Shown: positions 26,846 through 35,751, counted from the stretch's first letter. The stretch: DNA of 64,000 nt from Curtobacterium sp. MCPF17_002 (GCF_003234115.2 NZ_CP126251.1:2480001-2544000); one strand, 5' to 3'. Notes: generated by a model from the letters alone, not told the origin. Made by a program: numbers and translations.

Positions 26846-27480
26846 CGGTCGACCCGGACGAGGCCCGGCGCCTCCTGGAGCGTGAACTCGAACGGGCCGA
26901 GTACGACGGTGCCCACGTGACGTGGTGGGACCGGGCGTCCCGCGCCGTCCTCGAGTGGCTCGGTTCCCTCCGCGCGGACGGCCTCGGCTCGCCCGCCGTC
27001 GCGCACACCCTGCTCTGGGTCGCGATCGTCGTCCTGGTCGCGGTCGTCGTCCTCGTGGTCGTCGCGCGCGGCCTCCCCCGTCGTCGTGCTCGGCTCGCCG
27101 GCACCGACGTCGGCGGGGTGTTCGACGACGACGACCTCCGCTCCGCGCGCGCCATCGGCGACGACGCCCGCGCTGCGCTCCGTGCCGGTGACTGGTCCCG
27201 CGCGGTGCTGGACGGCTACCGTGCCCTCGCGCGCGGCCTCGGCGAGCGCGACCTCGTGCCCGACGTCCCCGGTGCGACGGCACGGGCGATCGCCGGTCGA
27301 GCGGCGGTCGTGTTCCCCGACGAGTCCACACGACTCGACCGCGCCGCAGCGACCTTCGACGAGGTCCGGTACCTCGGCATCGCGGCCACCGAGTCCGCCG
27401 CGCACGACGTCCTCGACACCGAGCACGCGGTCCGCACCGCTCGCCCGGCCCGCACCACCTCGCCGGCGGTGCCCGCTTGA
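26842..27480 (+). CDS. DUF4129 membrane protein
   Basis: A 212-residue protein with one membrane helix (VAIVVLVAVVVLVVVARGL, residues about 55-75). The cytoplasmic C-terminal DUF4129 domain includes DDARAALRAGDWSRAVLDGYRALARGL and the later FDEVRYLGIAATESAAH segment. In related proteins this domain follows a transglutaminase-like module, absent here. ATG overlaps the preceding stop as ATGA. Confidence 0.85.
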   Translation: MTVDPDEARRLLERELERAEYDGAHVTWWDRASRAVLEWLGSLRADGLGSPAVAHTLLWVAIVVLVAVVVLVVVARGLPRRRARLAGTDVGGVFDDDDLRSARAIGDDARAALRAGDWSRAVLDGYRALARGLGERDLVPDVPGATARAIAGRAAVVFPDESTRLDRAAATFDEVRYLGIAATESAAHDVLDTEHAVRTARPARTTSPAVPA

Positions 27481-28709
27481 CCGCGACGGCGACCCGACCT
27501 GCGGAGCGCGCCACGGTCCCGCCGCGGGACGGCCGCGGTCTCCGCATCGGCTTCTGGGTCGCCATCGTCCTGGTCGGCCTGCTCCTCGCCGCCCTCACCG
27601 CGGTCGTGCAGGGCTCGGAGGGGCCCTCCAACGCCCCGCTCGACCCCACCTCGACGACCGCGAGCGGGTCGAAGGCGCTCGTCCGGGTGCTCGAACAGCA
27701 GGGCACCGACGTCCGCGTGGTGGACAGCGCCGACGGCATCACCGGCGGCACGGTCTTCGTCGACGACTCGCAGGGCGCCCTCGACCCGGCCGTCGCTCGC
27801 CGGCTCGCACGGCAGGCGTCGCACGTCGTGCTCGTCTCGACCGGCGCCGTCGCCCTCGATGCCTTCGACCTGGACGTCGAACCGGCCGGCTCGGTCGCGG
27901 GCACCGACACGGTGTCCACGCGGACCTGCGCGATCCCGGCCGCGGCCGACGCCCGCCGGGTCACGACCACGGGGTCCGCGTACCGGGTGCCGGAGGGCGA
28001 GTCCGTCCCGGACGGCACGGCCGTGTGCGCGCCGTCCGGCTCCGGCGACGACCGCGCGTACGGACTCGTCCGCACGGCCACGCCCGGCGGCGACGTGACG
28101 CTCGTCGGGACGACCTCGGCGTTCCGGAACGACACGATCACGACGGCCGGCAACGCCGCGCTCGCGCTCGGCCTGCTCGGCGGCGACGACTCGCTCACCT
28201 GGTACACGCCGACCCCGGGGACCCCCGACGCCGCGCCGACGCTCGGCTCCCTCGCACCACCGTGGGTGCCGAGTGCCCTGGCGCTGCTCGCCCTCGTCGC
28301 GGTCGCCGCCGGTGTCTGGCGCGGACGACGGCTCGGTCCGCTCGTGGTCGAGCAGATGCCGGTGGTCGTCCGTGCGGCGGAGACGACCGAGGGACGAGCC
28401 CGCCTCGCCGCCCGCACCCGGGACCGCACCCACGCCCTCGACACCCTGCGCGTGGCCGCCCTCCGCCGGATCGGCCGACGACTGGGACTGCCCCGCTCGG
28501 CGCACGTCGACGAGGTCGTCCGCGCCGCGGCCCGCGCCACCGGCATCCCGGACGCCCGCGTCGGTGCGGTGCTCGTCGGCGGGACGACCCCGGACCACCG
28601 TGCACTCGTCGCGGGGGCGGCAGCCCTCGACGACCTCGAGCGCGCCGTCACCGCCGCGACCACCGGCGACCAGCAGACCGACCACGACCGACGAGGAGCA
28701 CGACCGTGA
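27477..28709 (+). CDS. DUF4350 domain membrane protein
   Basis: A 410-residue protein with an N-terminal helix (IGFWVAIVLVGLLLAALTAVV), an extracytoplasmic DUF4350 domain (GSKALVRVLEQQGTDVRVV through TLVGTTSAFRNDTI), a second helix (PSALALLALVAVAAGVWRG) and a basic cytoplasmic part. DUF4350 resembles the GATase-like fold of ABC-type gliding proteins. The start is TTG, overlapping the previous stop as TTGA; no ATG or GTG in frame nearby fits better. Confidence 0.83.
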   Translation: MTATATRPAERATVPPRDGRGLRIGFWVAIVLVGLLLAALTAVVQGSEGPSNAPLDPTSTTASGSKALVRVLEQQGTDVRVVDSADGITGGTVFVDDSQGALDPAVARRLARQASHVVLVSTGAVALDAFDLDVEPAGSVAGTDTVSTRTCAIPAAADARRVTTTGSAYRVPEGESVPDGTAVCAPSGSGDDRAYGLVRTATPGGDVTLVGTTSAFRNDTITTAGNAALALGLLGGDDSLTWYTPTPGTPDAAPTLGSLAPPWVPSALALLALVAVAAGVWRGRRLGPLVVEQMPVVVRAAETTEGRARLAARTRDRTHALDTLRVAALRRIGRRLGLPRSAHVDEVVRAAARATGIPDARVGAVLVGGTTPDHRALVAGAAALDDLERAVTAATTGDQQTDHDRRGARP

Positions 28710-29698
28710 CCGATCCCTCTCCAACCCAGACCATGCAGCCGCCGGCGGGCGATCCCCTGCGGGACGCCTTCGGTCGACTCCGCGCCGAGGTCGGCAAGGC
28801 CGTCGTCGGTCAGGAGGGCGCGGTCTCCGGCATGATCGTCGGCATCCTCGCCCAGGGACACGTCCTGCTCGAGGGCGTCCCCGGCGTCGCCAAGACCCTC
28901 CTCGTCCGGAGCCTCGCCGCAGCGATGTCGCTCGACACGAAACGCATCCAGTTCACACCGGACCTCATGCCCGGCGACGTCACCGGCTCGCTCGTGTACG
29001 ACGCCTCGACGGGCACGTTCCCGTTCCGCGAGGGCCCGGTGTTCACGAACGTGCTCCTCGCCGACGAGGTGAACCGCACGCCTCCGAAGACGCAGTCCGC
29101 GCTGCTCGAGGCCATGGAGGAACGGCAGGTCAGCGTCGACGGCGACCCGCGGCCGCTGCCGGACCCGTTCTTCGTCGCGGCGACGATGAACCCGATCGAG
29201 TTCGAGGGGACGTACACGCTGCCCGAGGCGCAGCTCGACCGGTTCCTCATGAAGCTCACGCTCGACGTGCCGCCGCGCGACGTGGAGTGGCAGGTGCTCC
29301 GCCGGCACGCCGACGGTTTCGTGCCCCGCGACGTCCGATCCGCCGGGATCGTGCCGGTGGTCGGCGTCGACGAGGTCATCGCCGCCCAGCGAGCGGTCCG
29401 CGCGGTCGGCGCGCGGGACGACGTGCTGGCCTACATCGTCGACCTCGCCCGCGCGACCCGTCAGGCTCCGTCGGTCCGGGTCGGCGTGAGCCCCCGCGGC
29501 GCGACCGCGCTGCTCGCGGCTGCGAAGGCCTGGGCCTGGCTCACGGGCTACGACGCGATCACCCCGGACCACGTGCAGGCGATGCTCCTGCCCGTCTGGC
29601 GGCACCGGCTCCGGGTCGCCGCGGACGCCGAGCTCGAGGGCGTCGGCGCCGACGGCGTCCTGCAGCAGGTGCTCGAGCAGGTCCGGGTGCCGATCTAG
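28706..29698 (+). CDS. MoxR-family AAA+ ATPase
   Basis: A 330-residue chaperone-like ATPase. Walker A is GVPGVAKT in LLEGVPGVAKTLLVRSL, Walker B LLADEVNR, sensor 1 in FFVAATMNPIEFEGTY, and the C-terminal lid domain ends AMLLPVWRHRLRV. MoxR proteins act with von Willebrand-type partners such as the adjacent DUF58 protein to mature or activate other complexes. GTG at 28706 overlaps the previous stop as GTGA and has GGAG upstream. Confidence 0.93.
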   Translation: MTDPSPTQTMQPPAGDPLRDAFGRLRAEVGKAVVGQEGAVSGMIVGILAQGHVLLEGVPGVAKTLLVRSLAAAMSLDTKRIQFTPDLMPGDVTGSLVYDASTGTFPFREGPVFTNVLLADEVNRTPPKTQSALLEAMEERQVSVDGDPRPLPDPFFVAATMNPIEFEGTYTLPEAQLDRFLMKLTLDVPPRDVEWQVLRRHADGFVPRDVRSAGIVPVVGVDEVIAAQRAVRAVGARDDVLAYIVDLARATRQAPSVRVGVSPRGATALLAAAKAWAWLTGYDAITPDHVQAMLLPVWRHRLRVAADAELEGVGADGVLQQVLEQVRVPI

Positions 29699-31050
29699 TG
29701 GCGATCTCCGGCCGGTTCGTCGCGCTCCTCGCCGTCGCGATCGTCCCCACCGTGCTGCTCGGCACGGGGTGGGCCGGCGCGGCGTGGGCGGGCGTGGTGG
29801 TGCTCGCCGCGGTGCTCGACGTCCTGCTCGCCGCCGACCTCGGACTCGTCAGGGTCGAACGGAGGATGCCGCGCCTGGCACGGCGCGACACGACGGCCGA
29901 CGGCACGCTCGTGGTGGTGAACGACGGCCGCCGGCCCCTGCGCGGCGTCGTCCGGGACATGTGGGAGCCCTCGGCCGGTCACGCTCCCCGCCGCACCTCG
30001 CTGCACGTCCCCGCCGGCGAGCGCCGGACCGCACGGATGCGGTTCGCCCCGTTCCGCCGCGGCCGCCGGGTCACGGCCGGGGTCGCCGTGCGCGCGTTCG
30101 GACCGCTCGGGCTCGCCGCCCGGCAGCGGGTCGTTCCAGCACCCGGCGAGCTCGTCGTCACGCCGCCGTTCCGGTCACGGCGGCACCTGCCGTCCCGGCT
30201 CGCACGACTCCGAGAACTGGACGGCGAGACCACCCTGCAGCTCCGCGGGCACGGCACAGAGTTCGACTCGCTCCGCGACTACGTGCGCGGCGACGACGTG
30301 CGCTCGATCGACTGGCGCGCCACCGCCAGGCGTCAGGACCTCGTCGTCCGGACCTGGCGACCCGAGCGGGACCGCCGCGTGGTCGTCGTCGTGGACGCCG
30401 GACGTGCCGGAGCCGGCCGGGTCGACGACGAGCCACGGCTCGACACGTTCATCGAGTCCGCCCTGCTGCTCGGGGCACTCGCCGCCGCCGCGGGCGACCG
30501 CATCGACCTCGTGGTCCTCGACGACGCCGTCCGCGGCCGGGTGCACGGCGCCACCCGCACCGACGTCGTCCAGCGCTTCGGGGAGACCCTCGCGCTCGCG
30601 GAACCCGGGCTCGCCGCCACCGACTGGTCCGCCGTCCCCGCCCTCGTCGACTCGATCACGACCTCACGGGCCTTCGTCGTGCTGGTGTCGAGCCTCGACT
30701 CCGTCGGCGCGTCCGGCGACCTCCTCGCCGTCCTGCCGCGGCTCACCCGGCGGCACGCCGTCCTCGTGACGTCCGTGACGGACCCCACGGTCGAGCGGAT
30801 GGCGAGCGGGGCACTGGACGCGACCGTGGCCGGTCCGGGGCGACGAGGCGGCGCCGCACCGTCCCTCCCGGCCCGTGCGGAGCGCGACGTGTACCGGCGG
30901 GCCGCCGCGGAACGCACCCTGCTCGACGCCGACGGCATCGCGGACGTCGCCCGCCGGGCGGGCGCCGAGGTCGTCCGTGCCACGCCGGAACAGGTGCCGC
31001 CCCTGGTGGCCGACGCGTACATCCGGGCGAAGGCGACCGGTCGGCTCTGA
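29698..31050 (+). CDS. DUF58 (vWA-like) protein, MoxR partner
   Basis: A 450-residue protein with two N-terminal membrane helices (FVALLAVAIVPTVLLG, WAGVVVLAAVLDVLLAADLG), a beta-rich middle, and the DUF58 core GTEFDSLRDYVRGDDVRSIDW followed by a vWA-like domain with VVVVVDAGR. GTG at 29698 shares a base with the moxR stop (TAGTG). Last gene of the operon; the transcript meets the convergent SpoIIM-like gene at a shared hairpin. Confidence 0.87.
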   Translation: MAISGRFVALLAVAIVPTVLLGTGWAGAAWAGVVVLAAVLDVLLAADLGLVRVERRMPRLARRDTTADGTLVVVNDGRRPLRGVVRDMWEPSAGHAPRRTSLHVPAGERRTARMRFAPFRRGRRVTAGVAVRAFGPLGLAARQRVVPAPGELVVTPPFRSRRHLPSRLARLRELDGETTLQLRGHGTEFDSLRDYVRGDDVRSIDWRATARRQDLVVRTWRPERDRRVVVVVDAGRAGAGRVDDEPRLDTFIESALLLGALAAAAGDRIDLVVLDDAVRGRVHGATRTDVVQRFGETLALAEPGLAATDWSAVPALVDSITTSRAFVVLVSSLDSVGASGDLLAVLPRLTRRHAVLVTSVTDPTVERMASGALDATVAGPGRRGGAAPSLPARAERDVYRRAAAERTLLDADGIADVARRAGAEVVRATPEQVPPLVADAYIRAKATGRL

Positions 31051-31056
31051 CGCGCC

Positions 31057-31077
31057 GTCGCCGGCTCAGCCGGCGAC
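31057..31077. terminator. Hairpin shared by two convergent genes
   Basis: GTCGCCGGC and GCCGGCGAC flank a 3-nt loop that is itself the stop codon of the SpoIIM-like gene, so the terminator overlaps that gene's last codons. Confidence 0.65.
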
Positions 31078-32061
31078 CAGCGAGGTGGTGCCGCGCTCGA
31101 ACTCCTCGAGGTCGCCGCGCTCCCCCGCGCGGTGTGCCCGGCCGCCCAGCACCCACTGGTACCAGAGCACCGCGGCGAGGGCGACCGTCCCGATGCCGAT
31201 CTTGACGGGCCACGGCCAGTCCTGCCGCGTCACCGTGCCCTCGACGAGCCCCGAGAGGAGCAGCGTCAGCGTCAGGCCGACCGCGATCGTGATGAGGGCG
31301 CGTCCGTCCTCCGCGAGGGCCTGCGCGCGCGTGCGGGCACCCGGCGCCACCCACGACCAGAAGATCATCAGACCGGCGGCCGCCGCGAGGAACACCGAGT
31401 AGAGCTCGAGCTGCCCGTGCGGGGCGATGTAGAGGAAGAAGTCGCCGAGGCGTCCCTCGGAGTGCAGGATCGCCGCGGAGACGCCCAGGCCGATCGCGTT
31501 CTGACCGATCGAGAACGGCACGAACAGACCGGTGATCCCGAAGGCCACCATCGTCGCGGCGATGTACGCGTTGTTCGTCCACACCTGCACCGTGAACGCC
31601 CCGAGGCCGTGGTCCGAGTAGTAGTCCTGGAAGTCCTGCGTCGCGTACTGCCGGAGCGACTCGGGCGTGCCGAACGTCGCGATGGCACCCGGCGTCGTGC
31701 TGATCCAGACCGCGACGATCGCGGCGATCGCGGCCGTGGCGACCGCCACCCAGATCGTCACCCAGCGGATCCGGTACAACGCCGCCGGCAGCTGCAGGAC
31801 GAAGAACGACGTCACGGCGGTGAGCGGGTCGACCGGCGTGCCCGTGAAGCGCAGGCGTGCGCGGAAGAGCGTCAGGGAGAGCCGGTCGCCGACGGCGGTG
31901 CGCGGGGCGGCACGGCGGATGCGAGCGAGGTCGGTGGCGGCCTCCTGGTAGCCGGACACGAGGCGGTCGGCGTCGGCGCCGGACGTGTGCCGCGCGCGGG
32001 CGAGGCGGTCGAGTTCCTGCCACCGTTCGCGGTGCACCTCGGTGTAGGCGTCCAGGTCCAC
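31066..32061 (-). CDS. Stage II sporulation protein M-like membrane protein
   Basis: A 331-residue protein with a cytoplasmic helical N-terminus (VDLDAYTEVHRERWQELDRLARA) and five to six membrane helices including VTIWVAVATAAIAAIVAVWIS and the conserved NNAYIAATMVAFGITGLF stretch of the SpoIIM family. Non-sporulating actinobacteria carry it beside the RDD/MoxR/DUF58 genes; the role is unknown. GTG at 32061 follows GGGGGAG by 6 nt. Divergent from the RDD gene across a tandem-repeat gap. Confidence 0.87.
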   Translation of the reverse strand: MDLDAYTEVHRERWQELDRLARARHTSGADADRLVSGYQEAATDLARIRRAAPRTAVGDRLSLTLFRARLRFTGTPVDPLTAVTSFFVLQLPAALYRIRWVTIWVAVATAAIAAIVAVWISTTPGAIATFGTPESLRQYATQDFQDYYSDHGLGAFTVQVWTNNAYIAATMVAFGITGLFVPFSIGQNAIGLGVSAAILHSEGRLGDFFLYIAPHGQLELYSVFLAAAAGLMIFWSWVAPGARTRAQALAEDGRALITIAVGLTLTLLLSGLVEGTVTRQDWPWPVKIGIGTVALAAVLWYQWVLGGRAHRAGERGDLEEFERGTTSLVAG

Positions 32062-32084
32062 AGCGTCTCCCCCGCTCGTCGTGC

Positions 32085-32208
32085 TCGTCGTGCTGGTCGT
32101 GCCTGCTCGTGCTGGTCGTGCCCAATCGTGTTGCTCGTCGTGCCTGCTCGTCGTGCCTGCTCGTCGTGCCTGCTCGTCGTGCCTGCTCGTCGTGCTGCTC
32201 GTCTTGGG
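32085..32208. repeat. Tandem repeat, 13-bp units
   Basis: TGCTCGTCGTGCC is repeated exactly at 32132, 32145, 32158 and 32171, with a partial fifth at 32184 and degenerate copies on the left from about 32085. It fills most of the 179 bp between two divergent start codons, so copy number would change promoter spacing. Confidence 0.88.
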
Positions 32209-32228
32209 CGCGCAGTGACGCTCTCCGC

Positions 32229-32234
32229 CAGAAT
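32229..32234 (+). promoter_or_regulatory. -10 box, leaderless start of the RDD gene
   Basis: CAGAAT, one base off TANNNT, lies 6 nt before the ATG at 32241 with no Shine-Dalgarno. Confidence 0.45.
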
Positions 32235-32240
32235 GATGCC

Positions 32241-33110
32241 ATGCCGAAGACCCGCGTGCCGCGTGACCTCGCCGATCCCCGGTTCGTCCGCGCGCTCGAC
32301 GACCCGGGTGACGAACTCGTCGTCGGTGAGGCCGTCGCGCTCGACGTCCAGCCCGCCGGCATCGCCCTGCGACTCGCCGCGGCGCTCCTCGACGCGGTCT
32401 GCCTGCTCGCCCTCTACCTCATGCTCCTGTTCGGGTTGTCCCGTGTCTGGCCGAGCCGGATCGACGACGCATGGGCCGCCGCGCTCGACATCGGTGTGTT
32501 CGTCGGCGTGCTGGTGCTCGTCCCGGCCGCCGTCGAGACCGTCACGCGCGGCAAGAGCGTCGGCCGGTACGCCACCGGCACCCGGGTCGTGCGGCTCGAC
32601 GGTGGTGCGATCGGCTTCCGGCACGCGTTCACCCGAGCGCTCGTCGGGCTGTTCGAGCTCTGGATGACGCTCGGGTCCGTGGCACTCCTCGTCGCGCTGT
32701 TCGGCTCCCGTCCGCGGCGCCTCGGGGACCTGCTCGCCGGCACCTTCGTGCAGCACGAACGGGCGGCGAAGCACCGCGATCCCGAGGTGCTCCTGCCCGC
32801 CGAACTCGCGCAGTGGTCGAGGGTGGCCGACGTGTCGGCGCTGCCGCAGCGGCTCGAGAACCGGCTCGGTGCGTTCTTCCGCGGCGCTGCAGACCTCCGT
32901 CCCGAGGTCCGGGAGGCGACGGCGAGGACACTGGCGGCGTCGGTCGCGGAGTACGCCCACCCGGTGCCGCCCGTCCACCCCGAGGTGTTCCTCGCCGGCG
33001 TCGTCGTGCTGCGGCGTGAGCGGGATCTGCGGGCGCTGCGCTCCCGGGCCGAGATGCTCGACCGCGCTGCCGAAGCGGCGACGGCGCGGCCACCGGGCTT
33101 CCCGCGCTGA
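32241..33110 (+). CDS. RDD-family membrane protein
   Basis: A 289-residue protein. The RDD domain spans about 35-165 with three membrane helices (ALLDAVCLLALYLMLLFGL, IGVFVGVLVLVPAAVETV, LWMTLGSVALLVALFG) and the usual GKSVGRYATGTRVVR loop; the C-terminal 120 residues are soluble and helical. Family function is uncertain; some members affect sodium or pH tolerance. The open frame reaches to 31857, but ATG at 32241 is supported by position and the -10 box. Confidence 0.87.
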   Translation: MPKTRVPRDLADPRFVRALDDPGDELVVGEAVALDVQPAGIALRLAAALLDAVCLLALYLMLLFGLSRVWPSRIDDAWAAALDIGVFVGVLVLVPAAVETVTRGKSVGRYATGTRVVRLDGGAIGFRHAFTRALVGLFELWMTLGSVALLVALFGSRPRRLGDLLAGTFVQHERAAKHRDPEVLLPAELAQWSRVADVSALPQRLENRLGAFFRGAADLRPEVREATARTLAASVAEYAHPVPPVHPEVFLAGVVVLRRERDLRALRSRAEMLDRAAEAATARPPGFPR

Positions 33111-33187
33111 GCGCGGGGGCGCGGCGCGCGGCGCGCGGGGCGCGGGGCGCGGGGCGCGCCCGGCGCCGCGCGGCCCGGCCGCGACCC

Positions 33188-33259
33188 GTTCGCACCCCCG
33201 TACGGACATTGCGCCCCGGTGTGCGGGGGCGCGACGTTCGCACCGGGGTGCGATCGCGG
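33188..33259. repeat. Dispersed intergenic repeat, copy B (about 72 bp)
   Basis: Begins GTTCGCACCCCCGTACGGAC and ends GGGGTGCGATCGCGG; alignable over its length with copy A at 14351-14422, same orientation. Confidence 0.65.
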
Positions 33260-33260
33260 G

Positions 33261-33358
33261 GCGCGGCCCCCGCGGCACAACGAAAGTCACCCCGAACCAC
33301 GCGATCGCGTGGTTCGGGGTGACTTTGGTTGTGCGGAGCGCGCAGCGCGGCCCCCGCG
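33261..33358. terminator. 58-bp palindrome inside 14-bp direct repeats, shared terminator
   Basis: 33276-33333 is a palindrome of 29-bp arms with one mismatch, centred on GCGATCGC and starting CACAACGAAAGTCACCCCG. GCGCGGCCCCCGCG occurs exactly on both sides (33261-33274 and 33345-33358) in the same orientation. It ends the RDD gene and the convergent ahcY gene. Confidence 0.8.
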
Positions 33359-33388
33359 CCCGCGCCCGACAGCGCAGGAGGACCCGCG

Positions 33389-34867
33389 TCAGTAGCGGTA
33401 GTGCTCCGGCTTGTAGGGACCCTCGACCGGGACGCCGATGTAGGCGGCCTGCTCCGGGCGGAGCGCGGTCAACTGCACGCCGAGCGCGTCGAGGTGCAGC
33501 CGCGCCACCTTCTCGTCGAGGTGCTTCGGCAGCACGTAGACGCCCGTCGGGTACTCGTCGCGCCGGGTGTGCAGCTCGATCTGCGCGAGGACCTGGTTCG
33601 TGAACGAGTTGCTCATCACGAAGGAGGGGTGCCCCGTCGCGTTGCCAAGGTTCATCAGGCGTCCCTCGGACAGCACGAGGATCGAGCGACCGGTCGGCAG
33701 GCGCCATTCGTGCACCTGCGGCTTGATCTCGACCTTCTCGACGCCCGGCAGCGCCTCGAGCCCGGCCATGTCGATCTCGTTGTCGAAGTGTCCGACGTTC
33801 GCCACGATCGCGAGGTGCTTCAGCGCGAGCATCTCGTCGACGCCGACGACGCCGAGGTTGCCGGTGCACGTGATGATCATGTCGACCTGGCCGGCGACGT
33901 CCGCGAGGCGCGCGACCTGGTGGCCGTCCATCGCCGCCTGGAGTGCGCAGATCGGGTCGACCTCGGACACGATCACGCGGGCGCCCTGGCCGCGCAGCGC
34001 CTCGGCCGCGCCCTTGCCCACGTCGCCGTAGCCCACGACGAAGGCGACCTTGCCGCCGATGAGGACGTCGGTCGCGCGGTTCAGGCCGTCGGGAAGCGAG
34101 TGGCGGATGCCGTACTTGTTGTCGAACTTCGACTTCGTGACGGAGTCGTTGACGTTGATCGCCGGGAACTTCAGCTCACCGTTCCGAGCCAGTTCGTACA
34201 GGCGGTGGACGCCAGTGGTGGTCTCCTCGGTCACGCCCTGGATGTCCGCCGCGATGCGGGTCCAGCGGTCCGTCGACTCCTGCAGCGAGGCGGCGACGGT
34301 CTCGAGCACGATCTTCCACTCGGCGCTCGCGTCGGCACCGGCCTCGGGTGCACGCCCGGCGGCCTCGGCGTCGGCGCCGGTGTGCACGAGCATCGTGGCG
34401 TCACCGCCGTCGTCGAGGATGAGGTTCGGTCCGGCCCAGTCCGCCCCGACGGCAGCCGCCTCGGCCGACCAGTCGAAGATGCGGTTGGTGCACCACCAGT
34501 ACTCCTCGAGCGTCTCGCCCTTCCACGCGAACACCGGCACGCCGGCGGGCGACTCCGGGGTCCCCGTCGGGCCGACGGCCATCGCGGCGGCGGCTTCGTC
34601 CTGCGTGGAGAAGATGTTGCAGCTGGCCCAACGGACCTGCGCGCCGAGGGCCACGAGAGTCTCGATGAGCACGGCGGTCTGCACCGTCATGTGCAGCGAT
34701 CCGGCGATGCGCGCACCGGCGAGCGGCTGCGAGGCGCCGAACTCCTCGCGCAGGGACATCAGGCCGGGCATCTCGTTCTCGGCGAGACGGATCTGGTGGC
34801 GCCCCGCCTCGGCGAGGGAGAGGTCGGCGACGCGGAACGGCACTGCGGTGCGGGCTTCGGTGGGCAT
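33389..34867 (-). CDS. ahcY: Adenosylhomocysteinase
   Basis: A 492-residue NAD-dependent enzyme that hydrolyses S-adenosylhomocysteine to adenosine and homocysteine, clearing the product of methylation. Substrate-domain motifs ([32 protein letters not shown]), the NAD loop [10 protein letters not shown] and the C-terminal tail ending KPEHYRY are all present, including the internal segment typical of bacterial and plant enzymes. ATG at 34867 is used; GTG at 34873, two codons earlier, is equally close to a GGAAG. Monocistronic. Confidence 0.97.
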   Translation of the reverse strand: MPTEARTAVPFRVADLSLAEAGRHQIRLAENEMPGLMSLREEFGASQPLAGARIAGSLHMTVQTAVLIETLVALGAQVRWASCNIFSTQDEAAAAMAVGPTGTPESPAGVPVFAWKGETLEEYWWCTNRIFDWSAEAAAVGADWAGPNLILDDGGDATMLVHTGADAEAAGRAPEAGADASAEWKIVLETVAASLQESTDRWTRIAADIQGVTEETTTGVHRLYELARNGELKFPAINVNDSVTKSKFDNKYGIRHSLPDGLNRATDVLIGGKVAFVVGYGDVGKGAAEALRGQGARVIVSEVDPICALQAAMDGHQVARLADVAGQVDMIITCTGNLGVVGVDEMLALKHLAIVANVGHFDNEIDMAGLEALPGVEKVEIKPQVHEWRLPTGRSILVLSEGRLMNLGNATGHPSFVMSNSFTNQVLAQIELHTRRDEYPTGVYVLPKHLDEKVARLHLDALGVQLTALRPEQAAYIGVPVEGPYKPEHYRY

Positions 34868-34926
34868 GGCCACCAGTCTTCCATGCCGGGAGGCGCGGGT
34901 CGTCAGCCGACGTCGGTCACGTGGGG

Positions 34927-34956
34927 CGTGCCTCCAGGCCGGTGCCCTGTGGAGGA
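34927..34956. repeat. Short dispersed hairpin element, copy 2
   Basis: GCGTGCCTCCAGGCCGGTG followed by CCCTGTGGAGGAC, one base shorter than the copy at 21127-21157. Confidence 0.6.
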
Positions 34957-34984
34957 CAGTGCCGTTGAGGAACGACGGGAGGCG

Positions 34985-35200
34985 TCAGTCGGCGTCGCGG
35001 CGGAGCGGCTCACGCCGCACGACGTGCCAGCCGCGTGGCACCCGCAGGGCGGCCGCGTGCCGGGCGCACAGGTCGTACCCGTGCGGTTCGACCCGTGTCG
35101 AGAGGGGGCCGACCACGACCATCGAGTCGCCGTAGTCGTACGTCAGGGTCGCCGCAGCGCTCGCACCACAGGCGACCTTGCTGCAGATCCTCACGTCCAT
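34985..35200 (-). CDS. DUF3499 small zinc-ribbon-like protein
   Basis: A 71-residue protein: CSKVACGASAAATLTYDYGD, then SMVVVGPLSTRVEPHGYDLCARHAAAL. Cys-X4-Cys and Cys-X2-His pairs suggest a structural zinc site. DUF3499 (Rv3258c in M. tuberculosis) is conserved beside whiB2 and manA in actinobacteria; function unknown. ATG at 35200 is used; a TAGGGT box lies 10 nt upstream. The gene is divergent from the zincin-like gene, another conserved pairing. Confidence 0.87.
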   Translation of the reverse strand: MDVRICSKVACGASAAATLTYDYGDSMVVVGPLSTRVEPHGYDLCARHAAALRVPRGWHVVRREPLRRDAD

Positions 35201-35246
35201 ACCGGTACCGACCCTAGCGGAGGGAGGCCGAGGACCCCCGCGCGCG

Positions 35247-35252
35247 TACGAT
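35247..35252 (+). promoter_or_regulatory. -10 box, leaderless start of the zincin-like gene
   Basis: TACGAT lies 6 nt before the ATG at 35259; no Shine-Dalgarno. Confidence 0.6.
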
Positions 35253-35258
35253 GTGGTG

Positions 35259-35699
35259 ATGCGCCGAAGGACTCCCCTCGTCACCCCGGTCGACCGAGGC
35301 CGCGGCCGTTCCCGGCACGGTCGTGGCGGACGCTCGAGCGTGACCGGACCGGACCTCGCGCCGATCATCACGCGCGCCGAGGTCTTCGACCGCATCGTCG
35401 GGGACACCGCGCACTACCTCATCGGACTCTGGCCGGAGGAGCTCGACGGCGTCGCCTTCCAGGTCGCGGACATGCCGACCGACGCCTCGGTGCCGGACCA
35501 GATGCCGCGGTGGCGCGTCGACCGCGAGGCCCGCCGCGTCACGGTGTTCCGGATCCCGGTCGAACGCGTCACGCGGAGCCCGGAGAAGGACGACACCGAC
35601 AAGCGGGTCATCATCGAGACGGCGGTGTTCCGTGCGGTGGGCGAGCTCATCGGCAAGGACCCGTGGGACCTCGCGCCGGACCGCTACCGGCACTGGTAG
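35259..35699 (+). CDS. Zincin_1 (Rv3259-like) protein lacking the HExxH motif
   Basis: A 146-residue protein with a basic N-terminus and a domain resembling the PF06262 metallopeptidase family: ITRAEVFDRIVGDTAHYL, then VTVFRIPVERVTRSPEK. Where the family normally carries HExxH, this protein reads VIIETAVFRAVGELIG, so the zinc-binding histidines are missing, as in mycobacterial Rv3259. It is probably not a peptidase. ATG at 35259 is supported by the -10 box. Confidence 0.78.
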   Translation: MRRRTPLVTPVDRGRGRSRHGRGGRSSVTGPDLAPIITRAEVFDRIVGDTAHYLIGLWPEELDGVAFQVADMPTDASVPDQMPRWRVDREARRVTVFRIPVERVTRSPEKDDTDKRVIIETAVFRAVGELIGKDPWDLAPDRYRHW

Positions 35700-35751
35700 G
35701 GGCCGCGAGGCGCGGACGCGGGCACGCGGGCACGGGGCGCCTTCGCTCGCA

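Noticed and set aside
25358..29605. A 1415-codon minus-strand open frame opposite the MoxR operon
   Set aside because: The plus strand carries five overlapping recognisable genes; the minus translation is low-complexity Arg/Asp/His without domains.
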